From the NCBI RefSeq assembly GCF_009389715.1, contig NW_024068188.1, positions 1 through 64,000 on the forward strand: a stretch of 64,000 bases of DNA. Direction: 5' to 3'. A program made the position numbers and the translations under genes. Shown in pieces: positions 23,373 through 35,957 of this stretch. The first letter of the stretch is position 1. Each line of letters starts with the position of its first letter. The notes under the pieces are model-generated. The model saw only the letters and a list, made by a program, of their open reading frames with translations. It was not told where the DNA came from and did not search any database. The DNA comes from Phoenix dactylifera (Eukaryota; Streptophyta; Magnoliopsida; Arecales; Arecaceae).

Positions 23373-26300
23373 TTGCTTGATCCTGGCTGTAAACTGATAG
23401 GACATAGAAGGAAGCAGATGATTAAACATTGGATTGTTCATGAAAACTTTAGTTGATAAGTGAATATGTTTATTTATTTCTTTTGTTTTAAATACTATTT
23501 CAGTTCTTAAATAAAGAATTTTATATTTTTATTTTTTTGTGATCCGATCAGGAAGAAGGAAGATTTTTTTCAATATGCTCAATTTGAATCTCTCAAAAAA
23601 AAATTAGAAGATGGAAGAATTGCGAAAGTAGGGATTAAGTTCTCTTTTCTTTCATAGATAATTAAATAATCAAGATACATAGCCTCTATTTATAATGGTA
23701 AGATCTTATACAATTTAGGTCGGATTTTTCTTTCTAGTTTTAATAAAACTTTCTTTCCTAAAATAGAGATCACTAGTAGAAATATTCTAAAAAAAGCTAA
23801 ATTCTTGAAAAGGTAGATTTTGATTTCTACATCAACTCTATCTCTTCACTTAATTCTTTCTCGATGGAGAAATTTTTGGTTTGATCTGTCCATTGTAGGC
23901 CCCAAAATGATAGAATTTGAACTTGATCATCACTAGGAGCATTGCTTTCTAAAGAGCGTGGCATTATATCGTAGACATTGAAAAACTGCTCGATTTAAAA
24001 AAAAAAAATTCATCTCAATCGGCGTAATATGACCAAGTTATGACCTCCAGAAGTTTAGCCTGTGGCTAACTTTTCATTGCAACTAATCTTGCTTTTGGAT
24101 CCTGTCCAGCTCTATTTGTAGTGGCTAACTTTTCTATTTAGCTCGATCCTTGTATTCCTGATATGCTGCAAATCATTATTTTTGTCGTATAATTTTGTTG
24201 ACGTTACTCCACCTTTGCTATACGTTGCTTATAAATCTTGTTAGCAAGGTGGAACACTATAATCTGATGGCACCATCTTCTTGAGAAACCGTAGCGTCAC
24301 TTGTGGATACAGACAGCCCTCTATCAGTTAGATTCTGTATGTTGGATTTTCCTTTAATAATAATAAAAACTTATCCATGTTTGGTAAAAATTTTAGAAAT
24401 TATGAGGGAAAAAAAAACTCTCACCATTGTCGAATGATGCGAACCAGTTGATATGCCAGTTTTTGCTGAGAATGACGCAGCACACTGTTTCTTATTTGGT
24501 CAGAGCTGCTGGTAATGTATTTAGATGAGGCTGCAGAACAATTGAAATAACACTTCATGGAAAAGTGCTGAACATCTTAGAAATTGTTTCAAACCTTGAT
24601 CATTCATTTGCAAATAATGACATTGCATCTCTAAACTAGGGTGGTATACAGTCCCTCTTATTTTGTTAATTATCTTTTAATTTCACAACTGCTTTTATAA
24701 CCGAGCCATTTGATGCAATTTAAACTTAGCTGGACAGCTCCTCTGAAGGGCTACTCATGATTCCTGCTCTCATAAATGGGCTGGTCATGACTCTTTTTTT
24801 TACTTCGTTTCATAGGCAGCAGTTACATTATCTTGTTTAGATTATATCACCTTTTATTTTTCTCCTAGTGCTTCAATTTATTTGATCTGGAGTGTACAAG
24901 TCCTTTCTTGACATTGAATAGTAAGGGCATTTTTACATTCTAATCTACTTAAGTCCTTCACAATTGAGGTAAGAAGTGGAGTGGTGCAGCTTTCTTGAGC
25001 TCAGAGCTGGCTGAAAGTCTTAAAGTTTGTTCCCCTCTTTTGCCAAAGAGGCATTATGAGATAGATGGCCTCTCTCCTTTGGTCCTATTTTAGGATAGAT
25101 TGGCCTTCTAAAGTATCCCTACAGCATTCCAAGAATTGGAAGTGTAAACTCTGTTTCTTGGTGTTTGGATATATTTCCCACCTATTAATGGGATCTTTTC
25201 TCCCCCCACCCTCACTCTTTTGTTTTTCCTGCTGTCAGTAGGAGGCTCATTTTTGCCTACTACCTCTGAGTCTCTGACACCACCCTTCTCTCCTTCCTAT
25301 TTCCACAATAGGTTTGCCTGCTCACTGAGCCATCATCCTGAGTCCTGACCATAGCTGTCCTCCAATCTCTTGTCTTCATCACATACCATTTGTCCTCACT
25401 TGATGCAACCGCAAGGTTGCAAAACTAAATCTTTTGCTGCTGATTTAAATTTCAGGTCTACACATATCTGAGTATTCTCCTTATCAAAAGCAGAAAGAAA
25501 AAGAGCAATGATAAGAGAGAGAGAGAGAGAGAAGAGGATGTCTAGTTAGAGGAACTAAAGAAGCTGAGATGGAAGAGAAGAATTCAGGAAAGATCCCCCA
25601 CAAAAGAATTATTGTTTTTCCAAAATAAATCCATAAATTGTCCAACAAAGCCATCGACCCATTTTTACTGACACACAACTCAAAAACATTGATGTCTCCT
25701 AAAATATAAGGACTTTAAACTGATCTATAATTTACCAAGGACTTTTAAGTTATATATACTTTTGACTTAAAAATAGGACCCATAGTCAACCTAAAACTCT
25801 ACTACCTCAACACCATTTACTTTCCTAATGAAAATTAATCATTTTTTGAAGGAAGCCTGATGAAAATATAAAATCTGTCATATGCTTTTAAAAGACTAGA
25901 GGAGTCTCTTAAAACTAAGTAAAATAGAAAATTAACTGGAAATAAAATCCAAAGATTAAAAACAATTAGATCTAAACCTAAACTACAAGCCTTCCATCAT
26001 CCTTTACATCACACCTCCTGTCCCTCCTCCATTCTCTCTACTATCTGAAATCACCTCAGTCAATCGACTTGTCCTCCCATTCACCTTTGATCACATATTT
26101 AAGCCTTCCCTTTGCTTGCGATACATATTCTCCTTTTTATTGTGCTATTTGAGCTGTTGTTAGGATAAAAGTTAAAGTTTGAGGAAATAAAATATGAGCA
26201 CTTATCCATTCAAAATGTTGTAGAAAGAATGAACTGTTACATTTTAGTTTCTTCTTACCTGAGCACATCCAAAATAGAAAGTGTGAGATATCTTGCCTTA

Positions 26301-27244
26301 TAGTATGCTAAGATACTTCTCACAAATCACAAACTAGCCTCCTAATATTCTAAACTGTAGGCTTTTTCCTTTTTCTTTACTACCTGCACAAAGTCTAGTC
26401 TCCATTCTTCTCATCCTGTGTTTCTTATTTGTTTTCCTTTCGATTAAATCAACCTGTTTTTATCTTGAGAACCTGGATTCAGTTGCATTGTGGCACTATA
26501 TAACGAACTTCATTTGATCTAGGGTTATATGGAACATTTCATTTTCTACTTTGTATATATTGTGATATGCCTCATTTTCCCTTTCCATAATTCCTGAAAA
26601 TTGGTAAATCTATAGTAATTGAGTGGTGATTATGTTTTTTAACAGTATGGATTTTTATACTAAGTTAAGTTGAAAGATTAGAGTGAGAGGTAAAAATTTC
26701 TTTTGATTATTCAAAATATGACTTGTTGCAACTATAAGGAAATTAGAAGTAAAATCATATGTCAAAGTTTTTTTTTTTATTTATTTTTTTTATAACTTTG
26801 GTCCTACTCTGGATGTCCATCTTTGTATAGTTTGTGTCTCCAATGTGCCAATGTACAAATATGTGGTTATGATGCATTGTGGGGTATGTTGTCCTACATA
26901 TGGTGCTTGAAACCTCAGCTAGTTCATATATTAAAAATTAGTAGGTCATTTTTTTATTAAAATGATAGCAACATGTTATGATTGAGAGCTCTTGCTTGAT
27001 TAAGGGAGAAATTTAGTAAGTTAGCCCTTTCAATATAGTAGTTTTGGAGTGGAAAGGATAAGTTCGATAATTATCTCAGTTTGAGAAGCTACTATTTTCT
27101 CTCTCCTCATTTAGTCAAAAGCCCGTGACTATTATGGTATGCGTGCAGCCATGCCAAAACTAACCGAAATAAAAAAAGGAAGGGGGGAGAGGGAGAAGGA
27201 TAGGGTGAAGGAGAGAAAAAGGAAGGAGAGGGAGAGGATGGAAG

Positions 27245-27275
<31 letters not shown>

Positions 27276-29828
27276 AGACCACAATAGGGCAGAGTTGTGA
27301 GCTTCGACCATCTAGAAAGGACATAGTGGCCATGGTGGCAGACTCATAGACCATACTCAAGAAGAAAGCAATATCAACATAGGAGGAGGGAGAGGGGGAA
27401 GAAAGGCTTACTTGAGATAATTGTAAGTTGAATCGGTTGGTAAGAGCAAGACGAGTACAAGAAAACAAGTGAGACAAAGAACCGAATGAACTCTTGAACG
27501 AAATCCTAAAACAAACCCTCAAAGTCCTATCTCGGATATATGGGCTAAACTACACCGATAACCAACCAATCTGGTTCAGTATGTCTTGAATTGGCCGGTG
27601 CAGTATGGTTCGTTAATCCTTGCTTTTATGAGGTGTGCAAGTATATATTTAAATCCTATTTCCACTTTAATCTCATGAAATCATCTTGTTTCAACTGAAT
27701 CACTTGATTTCAGCCGGGATCTTTGAGTTATAGTCCAAAACTTAATAAGTAAAACTCATCCACTATTTTTATAAATATAGTTTTCGTATTTCTATGACCA
27801 TCTGTTTATGCTTTCTGGGAAGCCAGCGGCATGAATCACTCATTTCGGATTAATCTCTTAGTCGAGGGCTTTGTTATTGAAAAGGTAGTGGTGATTCTAC
27901 ACTGGATAACGTGAAACTAGAGCTATTCAAAAAAATTGTACACAAGCTTTTTTTTAGGATATTTACTAGGGCTCCCTCAAGCTAAGGATACAAGCTCCTA
28001 GAGATTTGAGACTTAAAGCAGCTAGCTAGTTAGGAAAGCAGCATTACTACACCTTCACTGATATTGCAAAACCACTGTCATTGCCATCAGTTCCAGCCAA
28101 TAATTTTACTGCAATTGTCATGAGCCAGATGAAGTATATCCTGATGACTAATATTGAAGAGGTTGTCCACAGTCCTGTTGAAATCCTTGTATGTGCTTGC
28201 TCATGGTGACAGCCCTCATATGAAGATAGTGTCAGCAAAAAGTGGTTCAAAAAGTGTAAGCCAAGCAGAAGATTCTTTTTTCCCTCTTCTCCTCGCTGAT
28301 GTATGATGACCACACTTGTTCGTTGTACAGCCCAAAAGGAACGACATCAAATTTTTCCCTCCCTCCACATCTCCCATCTCATCTCAAAACAGTTCACCCG
28401 TACATGTAAGAGAGAGTTTGTGTGTCCCAATTCTCTTAAGTGCTTTAACTAGCTGGCTGCAGTAGCACTTACTATCCGAGAGACTCAGTGGGTTGGGAAT
28501 TGAACGCTACCCCAATTTTCTTGACATTGTTGAACAAAGATTGCTTTATGGTACTTTATTGTATATTTATAGTGTTATAAACATCTACATCACTATAGAT
28601 ATCTATGGTGGCTTTATTGTGAGTGGATATAATCTAGTAGTGATATCCTTGTATTGGTATGTTCCTACCTCAAGATTTTTTTGGGAGACTCACTAGAGTA
28701 ATAAGCTTCCTTGATAAGCTATCTTTGTCCCTCAGACAAGATAGCCTATTGATCAAGAAATAAAGCATTTTATGTTCCTATTATTCAGACTTCGACTTAG
28801 GATTCCCCCATCTATGAACAAGCAACTAGTGGTGGCATCTGATACTATGTTGTTGATTAGTGGTAATTTGTTCTTTACAATGACACTTTCCACTCAAATG
28901 ATAATTCAATTCCTTGTCATGGAATGATTAAATCTCCGATACTATGTTGTTCAATAGTAGCAACCAATTGCTGCATGACTAGTACCGGTAATAGCATTCT
29001 TCCATTTTAGATAAAGAGAAGTGATATGAATGCTTTCTCGAAAATAGAATAAAATTGGTGAGCTGTAAATTTATCTTTCATAGGTTTTTAACATGTTGGT
29101 TCTTCCGCTACTTTGGGATTGTCGTTTGTTCCCTAACAAATGTGAGGTTGCTAATTATGATATTTTTCTTGTCTGCTATGTATAATGCTCTAGTGCATAT
29201 ATGCTTCCGAAAATTTTATTTAGATGCTCGATAAGCCAAAGATTTAATTGTAAAAGTATTGGAGTCAAAAAAAATTTTCATGATCTTTTGCTCCACAATG
29301 AATTGTGATTTTGCAACCATCCAGGCTGCATATGAGAATCACACAGCATTATATATGGATTATTGAACTTTTCCGTAATTTCGGCTGCAAAAGGCCAAAA
29401 AAAAATCTACAGCCCTTAGTGAAGTAAACAATGATTTATCTTGGACATGTAGATATTTATATTACTTAATTTTGCATTTGTCCAATACCACTTATCACGT
29501 CCCTTTCGCAAGCTAGGAATACGGCAAATCTGCATTCAGATCTCCGCAAGCGTCCGGAAAATCCATGGCCATGAAATCGACCATTCATCTGTATACGATG
29601 ACTGTCGTGATCAAAAAGTCTGTATAATTTCAATAATACTCATAGAAATTTCTATACGAGCTCTAGATTTGCCATCTACTTTGCCTTATCCTATCGAGTT
29701 TTTGCGAATTTCAACAGCCCCATGGAGTCCTGCAAGATCTGACCATTGGATTTCCATTCGACGGCAAACGTCGACGCTGCCTTTGGGCGGTGGTAAATAC
29801 GATATTTCCAAACTTCTCGGAGGTCAAT
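23373..29828. other. Intergenic AT-rich DNA with simple repeats
   Basis: No gene is supported. The stretch 23560-24060 resembles old retrotransposon UTR or LTR sequence, but I could not find ends or coding. GA-type simple repeats occur at about 25511-25532 and 27245-27272, and pyrimidine- or purine-rich DNA surrounds the second. A 120-codon minus-strand frame at 27160-27522 is a product of that low-complexity DNA. Confidence 0.45.
27245..27272. repeat. GA microsatellite
   Basis: About 14 uninterrupted GA units inside a longer purine-rich stretch (27170-27275). A shorter GA run lies at about 25511-25532. Confidence 0.9.
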
Positions 29829-29880
29829 CACGTGCCCGGGGGCCGCTAATAAGGGCAAGCGACTCTGTTGCCGTCACGTG
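29829..29880 (+). promoter_or_regulatory. Two G-box elements upstream of the DRM1-like gene
   Basis: CACGTG occurs at 29829-29834 and 29875-29880, about 300 bases before the ATG at 30168. G-boxes bind plant bZIP and bHLH factors and often take part in light, sugar or abscisic-acid responses. A TATA-like GATAAATC at about 30054-30061 and a CT-rich 5' UTR (30076-30100) follow. Confidence 0.55.
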
Positions 29881-30167
29881 ACGCGCTCCTCGCCGTATGG
29901 ACAGTCGCCGCGTGGCTCCCGTAATGTCCGATCTTATCCGCTCCTCGTGGTGCCCACTCAGCCTAGCCGCCACGTCGCCATCAGATATCTACTTCAACGG
30001 CACAGATCATCCCATCCCACCCCGACCATCTCGATCTTAACGCACCCGCCTTCGATAAATCTACCCTCGCGGACCTGCTTTCTCTCTCTCTCTCTTCTCC
30101 TCTGCTCCCAAGATCCAATCTAGGATCTCCGGGTTTCCGGGTCATTTTGGTAATTAAGTAGAAGTCC

Positions 30168-31082
30168 ATGGGCCTGCTCGACAAGCTCTGGGACGACACC
30201 GTCGCCGGACCCCGTCCGGAGACCGGTCTCGGCAAGCTCCGGAAGCACTCCTCCTTCACCTTCCGGCCGAGCACCGGCAAAGGTCCGGCGAACTCAACTC
30301 CTCTCTCTATTTTCTTAACTCTGATCTGCTTGGTTCCTGGGGAATTATCGACGATCGTACGGTTGAGATCGGGTTTTGTTGTGTAGCAGAGGAGGCGATG
30401 GACCGAGGGAGTGCGAAATCGGGCGGCGCTGAGGAGGAGCCGAGGGTGACGCGGACTATAATGATAAAGAGGCCGACGGGGTGCCCATCGCCGGGAAACG
30501 GGACGCCGCCGTCGTCCCCGCTGGGATCGACGCCTCCGGTGTCTCCATTTTCCGGTGAGGTTTAATAGTTTGGAGGTGGTAGTGCTTGGTAATTTTCGAG
30601 AAAGGGAGGGTATATTTGTTCCATCATTTACGTAAATGCCCCTGAATGATGGGGGTGTTTTGGGTATTTTATGGGTAGTTATGAGTTTAATAACGGTCAA
30701 TGATCGCTTCGAGATCTGTGCACGATCCAACGGTCAAAGATCAATCATTCTTTTGGGGAAAGATTCAACCCGAACCCTAGCGAAAGATCTAGAGAATGTT
30801 CTTTTGGGTATTAAAAGTAATATAATTGTACAACATTTTTTTGGGTAAAAGAATGAATACATAAGTACTAGACTCGATATATATATGCAACTCGACATGT
30901 AACTCTTTAACTTGACGTTTTCTTGAATATAGTTTGGAATTTAACCAAGACTTATGTGGTTAAAACTAGGTGGCGGAAGGGAGTGGAACCGGTTTAGGAG
31001 GAAATCATCGTCGGATGCATTGGAGAGAGGAGGAATGGGTGGTGTCGGACCACGGAATCCTGCTCCTCCTTACGAGGTGTGA
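30168..31082 (+). CDS. Dormancy/auxin-associated (DRM1/ARP) family protein, 3 exons
   Basis: Predicted protein of 131 residues of the dormancy-associated / auxin-repressed family (PF05564). These are small, disordered plant proteins linked to growth arrest, dormancy and stress; their biochemical role is not settled. Exon 1 is 30168-30282, exon 2 is 30387-30554, exon 3 is 30970-31082; both introns are GT..AG and phase 1. The N-terminus MGLLDKLWDDTVAGPRPE with GLGKLRK is the family signature. RVTRTIMIKRP and SPGNGTPPSSPLGSTPPVSP follow, then a basic FRRKSSSDALERG stretch and a PPYEV end. The length is normal. The first acceptor is TAGCAG at 30384-30389, so use of the second AG would drop one residue. 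Two G-boxes lie upstream. The gene appears intact and is the clearest host gene of this region. Confidence 0.93.
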
Positions 31083-32444
31083 GCTCGAGTGAGCTCCCCC
31101 CATCTATCCGTACGTTTTTGCTGCTAGACCAGCATCCACTCCAAGCAAGATAGAGAGAGAACAGCCAACGAACGGAGATTGAATGAGAGAGAGGGACGGC
31201 TTCTTTCTTCCATGTTTATTGCTATGACGTAGAAGTATGTAAATTTTGTTGCTGATGGATGTGGTTTGGTAGTTTATCAATGTGAATAATGAGGAAGGGA
31301 GCTATATATGTCCGTGTTGTTTGTGTCTTGAGTGGTTCTAGTTTCTGCTCTTTTGTGTTTTGTGAGGTAGTACTGTGAGAGTGGTGGATGAGGTGTGATG
31401 TGTTGTAACTTTGTTTTGTATATATTGTAGTGGTTGCAGTTGGTGCTCTTTCTATGCGGAATGATGTTACTACTTACTAGTGTTTCACTGGCTTGAGTTC
31501 CACTTTTTAAGGAGAAAAACATTGACGGTAGGAGGAAAGGTTCCATCTGTTACCCAAGGGATGTAACTACATTCAGCGTTATTGAGTTAACTATTAAGAT
31601 CTGTTGATTGCACGTCTTGCTGAGTGGCACCAAAACCACGTCCATTAATAATCTGTGTATCTTTTGTTACTGTATGGCTTCTCCGCGGCTTAGTCCATGC
31701 AGCAGCAATGGAGGCACGACGTGCTTGCTGCTGCAGCCCCTTGAGCCTGGGCCAATGGCGCGCGTGCCACAGACTGGGCACAGCATGTGAGGCGCACACG
31801 GACACACACAGATTTCCCTGTAACTTTTGTTGTCATATCGAGCTCTCTCTAAGAAAGCTTTTATATTATACTATTCTTGTGTTGGTACATCGGTGTGAGG
31901 TAGAATGCAGAATGTCCAAAATTTAAGTAATATGATGTTTAGTTTTATGAAAGCATCGTCATCTAATGTTTATTGTGATTCTGTGCTCTCGTTGTGAGAA
32001 TATCGTCATGAGTTGGGAGGATCTGCCGGCTTCAACTCCGCACTACTCACAATGTAATGATGTATGGCATGGTGAGAACCCCGGCACCATAAATAGAAGG
32101 CCGGCTACGTACTTTCTGAACGTTCTTTTCTGCGTAGGTGCCAATGCCGTCACCACAAAATGAATAGAAGAAATAATACTTGGAGGGTAAAGTCTCCATA
32201 ATAGACTAGCAAATGAATCATTAATACCTTGGGCTTGGTTCGGCAACAAGCTTGTTTCATTCCATTTGATTAATGCATAACAAACAAAGCTCCAGCCTCA
32301 AATTAATCTTGCAAACAAGCCGGACACAGAGTCATTCTCAACTAGAAAGAATAAATGGAAGTTGGGAGCTTAGATATATTGCAAAGAAATTCCCTTTGGA
32401 ACACAAAATGGAATAATATGGTCCTGATTAATTTTCTTTTAATT
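31083..32444. other. 3' UTR of the DRM1-like gene and intergenic DNA
   Basis: The first few hundred bases after 31082 are probably 3' UTR; an AATAAT-like signal is at about 31284. Beyond 31560 I see short open frames only and no recognisable gene. Confidence 0.45.
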
Positions 32445-32628
32445 TTAACCTGTCACTCCAATTCCCTTGGAGACAACCTCGTCATGTTGTAACTTCTGCC
32501 AATCTTCCCAAGTAGCATCCTCTGGTGGAGTATGACTCCATTGCACCAAACCTTGGGTAATAATACTTTTGATTTTCCTGTTCACCATCCAGTGATCCAG
32601 AATTGCATGTGGAGTATGATGGCCTCGA
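32445..32628 (-). pseudogene. Gypsy chromodomain relic, C-terminal end of a pol
   Basis: The minus strand reads ILDHWMVNRKIKS, then LVQWSHTPPEDATWEDW, QKLQ and a stop at 32447-32445. This is the shape of the chromodomain at the C-terminus of chromovirus-type Ty3/gypsy integrases, where ..W.....EDATWE.. is the typical core. The rest of the element (integrase, LTR) was not recognised to the right, so it is a fragment. The chromodomain would guide integration to marked chromatin in a live element. Confidence 0.65.
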
Positions 32629-34669
32629 ACCGAATAATTGAGAAAAAAAATACACTGATGTCAACACCCAGAAAGGTCGATGCCATGGGCGGCAATCAAG
32701 TTTTGATCAAGGTAGATTCAATGTTATGCTTCTGTTAGTCATGCCAGACTGATAAAGGTGAGGGTCTTCATCCATAAAAGTAGCAGATGCAGTTTCCTTT
32801 GATTCCAGATTCACTTGCAGAGCATGAGACTGAATCCACAACCTAAGAATGCCTGATTCCATCTTGAAAACCTCAAATCTCTGGAGAGTGTTCGTGTATG
32901 TAAGATGACAAGTTTGGAAACCGCATATAGCTTTCCATGACTCAACCGAAAATATCATACTTTTGACTCTCTGAAAGCAAATTTGATTTATAAATACTTA
33001 AAACAATTAGAAGGAATCGCCAAACAAAAAAGAAAATAAATTACAGTACATTGTTTTCATCGTCCAGGAACAAGAAAACTCTGGTACGTAATTAATCCTA
33101 CAGATACGTCCCACGCGAAGTTCAAAGAAACTGCAACGCCAGTGCATTACCCACCCTGTTACTAATCCACGTGGACTGATGAAGGGATTGTGCCATCCAT
33201 GAGATGCCACATCAGATGGGTAACTGATTAACCAACATATTTAGTGGGAGTCCTCAAATTCAAGAGACCCTACACAACCTATACAATAATGTTCGAGGAC
33301 TGGAGGTGAGTGAGAGTTCCGGCAAGGTTTAATTAATGGTTAGCGGAAAAGATATATTCGATCCTTTGCTGCACTTCTGGTCAAGTAGAAGACATTTTAC
33401 AACTTACAAGTGAATTAAGGGAGATCTTGGAGACCATCTCTCTTTATATAACCAAAAGATGTAGTCTAACACGGACTATAGAGATTGGTGTGAGTGTAAG
33501 AAAGCATGCATTAAGAAAACCAAAGTCTCCATGAAAACCTGTCTTGTGACAAAGCATCTCAATGTTCCAGGCATTCATCATAATGTATAGATGGAGTTAG
33601 CGGGCATAAGAAATAATCTTTGTTGACTAGTGGAACCAACCTGCATTCCTTAAGTAAAATGGAGTGCATAACACCATTAAGACCCCTCGTTAATATATAT
33701 TTATATACTTAGGTATCAGCGTTTGTTGTAGTTCCCCTTTGACCATGGCAGAAAACGAGTGACACTGCCCGGAGTCCACTTCAGAACTCAGAGAAGGGCA
33801 GCATGCCGAGTGACCCTTTGAGACCGCAACCTCCTACTTTTCTCAAGGAGTAAAAGAAAAGGAGGCCAACTCTTCTTCAATTTTTTTTTCCCACAAAAAA
33901 AAAGGAAGAGAGAGAAGAGATAATATTATCTTTTGGTGAAAGGAGATACATACTGCATATAACTGAAAGAAAGCTAATTAAGACATTGTCCAACTAACTA
34001 GTATGATGTACTAGCAAGCAAATTTGAAGGGATCGATATAGCTTCCTTTCCCCCAACTTGCAACACTGCACGCTTTGCTTCAATTGCGGCCAAGAGAGCA
34101 ATAAAGACATTAGAGACAAGCCTACCTCTGATATGCTACTATCCTATCTTGTCCATTGTTCCAACATGTGCCTCTTAAATGGTTGCATTAATCTTGCACT
34201 GTGAGGAAGACATAGAAAATTTTTTTTAGCAAGAAGTGTCTACATGAATCATCTGGCTTATTTCTCAAAGAATGAAGAATCTGTTTTAAGTAGGGCTATT
34301 GATTTTAGTTAATATGTTGAGTGAGATGGACAATCTTAATGTCCAAAAATACAATCAATCCTCTGTCAATTATAACACAACCAACCTAAAAAGATTTTTT
34401 CCACGACAAACTAATTCCATAACCTTGTGTGGATTTTTATCTGATAAGCAGATAATCCCAACGGCTTTGTATGAATGCAGTATTAGTGGAAGTTGTTTGG
34501 GCATATTATATCGGATTAAAAGTTCCAATAATTGGATTAGCACATAGATACATGAGAAGATGAGGTTGGATAAATTCTATTTGCATAGCATACATGGATT
34601 TAAAAGCTGAACTCTTTTAAGTCTACCTGCTTGAAATTAATTGTAGTGGGTGCTACTGATATACTGGCA
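32629..34669. other. Intergenic, left flank of the copia element
   Basis: An 83-codon minus-strand frame at 32707-32958 may belong to the same relic as the chromodomain, but I recognise no domain in it. The rest is AT-rich with no supported gene. GTTAT at 34670-34674 is the left target duplication of the copia element. Confidence 0.4.
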
Positions 34670-34674
34670 GTTAT

Positions 34675-35417
34675 TGTTGAATTAAATCAAATAATTTAAA
34701 AATTTGAAAACCAAAATTGGTTAACGGCCAAGTGGCAAGCATCCGTGCACAAGCAAGGGAGCAAACATGGAAGAATTTCTAATGAAAGCAAACCATGACA
34801 AGTGTCATGTATCCAGCACAGGAGCAAACATGGAAAGGCCCCTCGAAGAAGGAAGGAAGCATGAACGGCCAAGATGCAATAAGCCGAAGAATCAAAGGAG
34901 CACAAGAAGACACGTCATCAATCCGCGGGAGGGGAATCTTCTTCTTTTGACGTGCCTGAGCCTATATAAAGGGCTCTAGGGATCATTTCAAAATACAATC
35001 AAAATTTTCTCTTCTCCCTATTCCGAGAGTCTAGATAAAAAAGGCTCTAGGGATCATTGGGGAGAAAAGAAATAAAGAAAATTTTTCTTCTCCTCATAAT
35101 TTTTCTAAGTTTCTTTTGAGCTATCTGCAAGCGTGAACGTGCTCTTCTTTCTTCCCTGGAGGCGCACTGACGGGGAAGACGTGGTTCTGTATTGGGTCGT
35201 CGTATCTCTAGGAGATCTGTGCCAGCAGACCCGTGCGTGGGGGGCATAAACTTTCCTGGGACAGCGCATCAGCGTGCTTCGATCCACAGGCCATCTTCTC
35301 TCTCTTTCTTCATTTTATTATTATATTATCAAGTTAGTTATTTGCTAGTTTATTCTTCTTATTTATTGTTTTTGAATATTAGAAATATTTAATTATATTT
35401 GTGCATCTAGGCTAACA
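34675..35417 (+). repeat. 5' LTR of copia element
   Basis: 743 bp, TG...CA ends. A TATA box TATATAAA is at 34963-34970. The phrase GGCTCTAGGGATCATT occurs twice around the likely transcription start (about 34971 and 35043), a small direct repeat inside the LTR. Confidence 0.95.
34963..34970 (+). promoter_or_regulatory. TATA box of the copia 5' LTR
   Basis: TATATAAA in the context GCCTATATAAAGGGC, a strong plant-type TATA box; its twin is at 41584-41591 in the 3' LTR. Confidence 0.75.
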
Positions 35418-35957
35418 ATCCAGAAAAGTTTATGTACGGTTAGCAATAGATTTTAGATTGCAATATTTATTAAATATTTTGCTGCATAATTATAAATTGT
35501 TCTATTTTAGCTGTTACACATTTATGCTAGCTTTACTTTAATACTTAATTTTTCAAGCAAAATATTAGATTGCTTAACCTCCAAGAGGTTTATTAATACC
35601 TCTATTTGGACTCCTTACGGAGTAATTTCCAGATTCCATTCAAACGGAAATTCGAAAATTGGTTAATTCATAGGAGCTAGCTTAATATTGCACTCAGGAT
35701 AAAATTGAACGATATCTAGTGAAATTATCTATTGAATAACGGTGTCTAAGAAAAGCTTGTCAAAAAGGCATACGTGCCTAAGAAAGGCTGGTACTTAAGT
35801 GAGCCAAGTGCTCCACCACCGATCTGGAGCTGATCTGGCTGTTATTCTTTGGATTTTTCAATTAGACATCTAAAGTTCAATTTAAATATCAGTGCAATAA
35901 TTTGACATAAACCTTCTCATTTCCACAGGTGTCAAAATTGTGTTAAGCTACAAACTA
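35418..35957 (+). other. Copia untranslated leader
   Basis: 540 bases between LTR and gag with no gene. I could not find the usual initiator-tRNA primer site (TGGTATCAGAGC) right after the LTR; the sequence there starts ATCCAGAAAAG. Confidence 0.6.

Noticed and set aside
27160-27522. 120-codon minus-strand frame ending in Ser/Pro/Leu-rich sequence
   Set aside because: It reads through a GA microsatellite and purine-rich DNA; not a credible gene.
29981-30730. 249-codon minus-strand frame over the DRM1-like gene
   Set aside because: It is the shadow of GC-rich exons on the other strand; the plus-strand gene has a family signature and proper splice sites.
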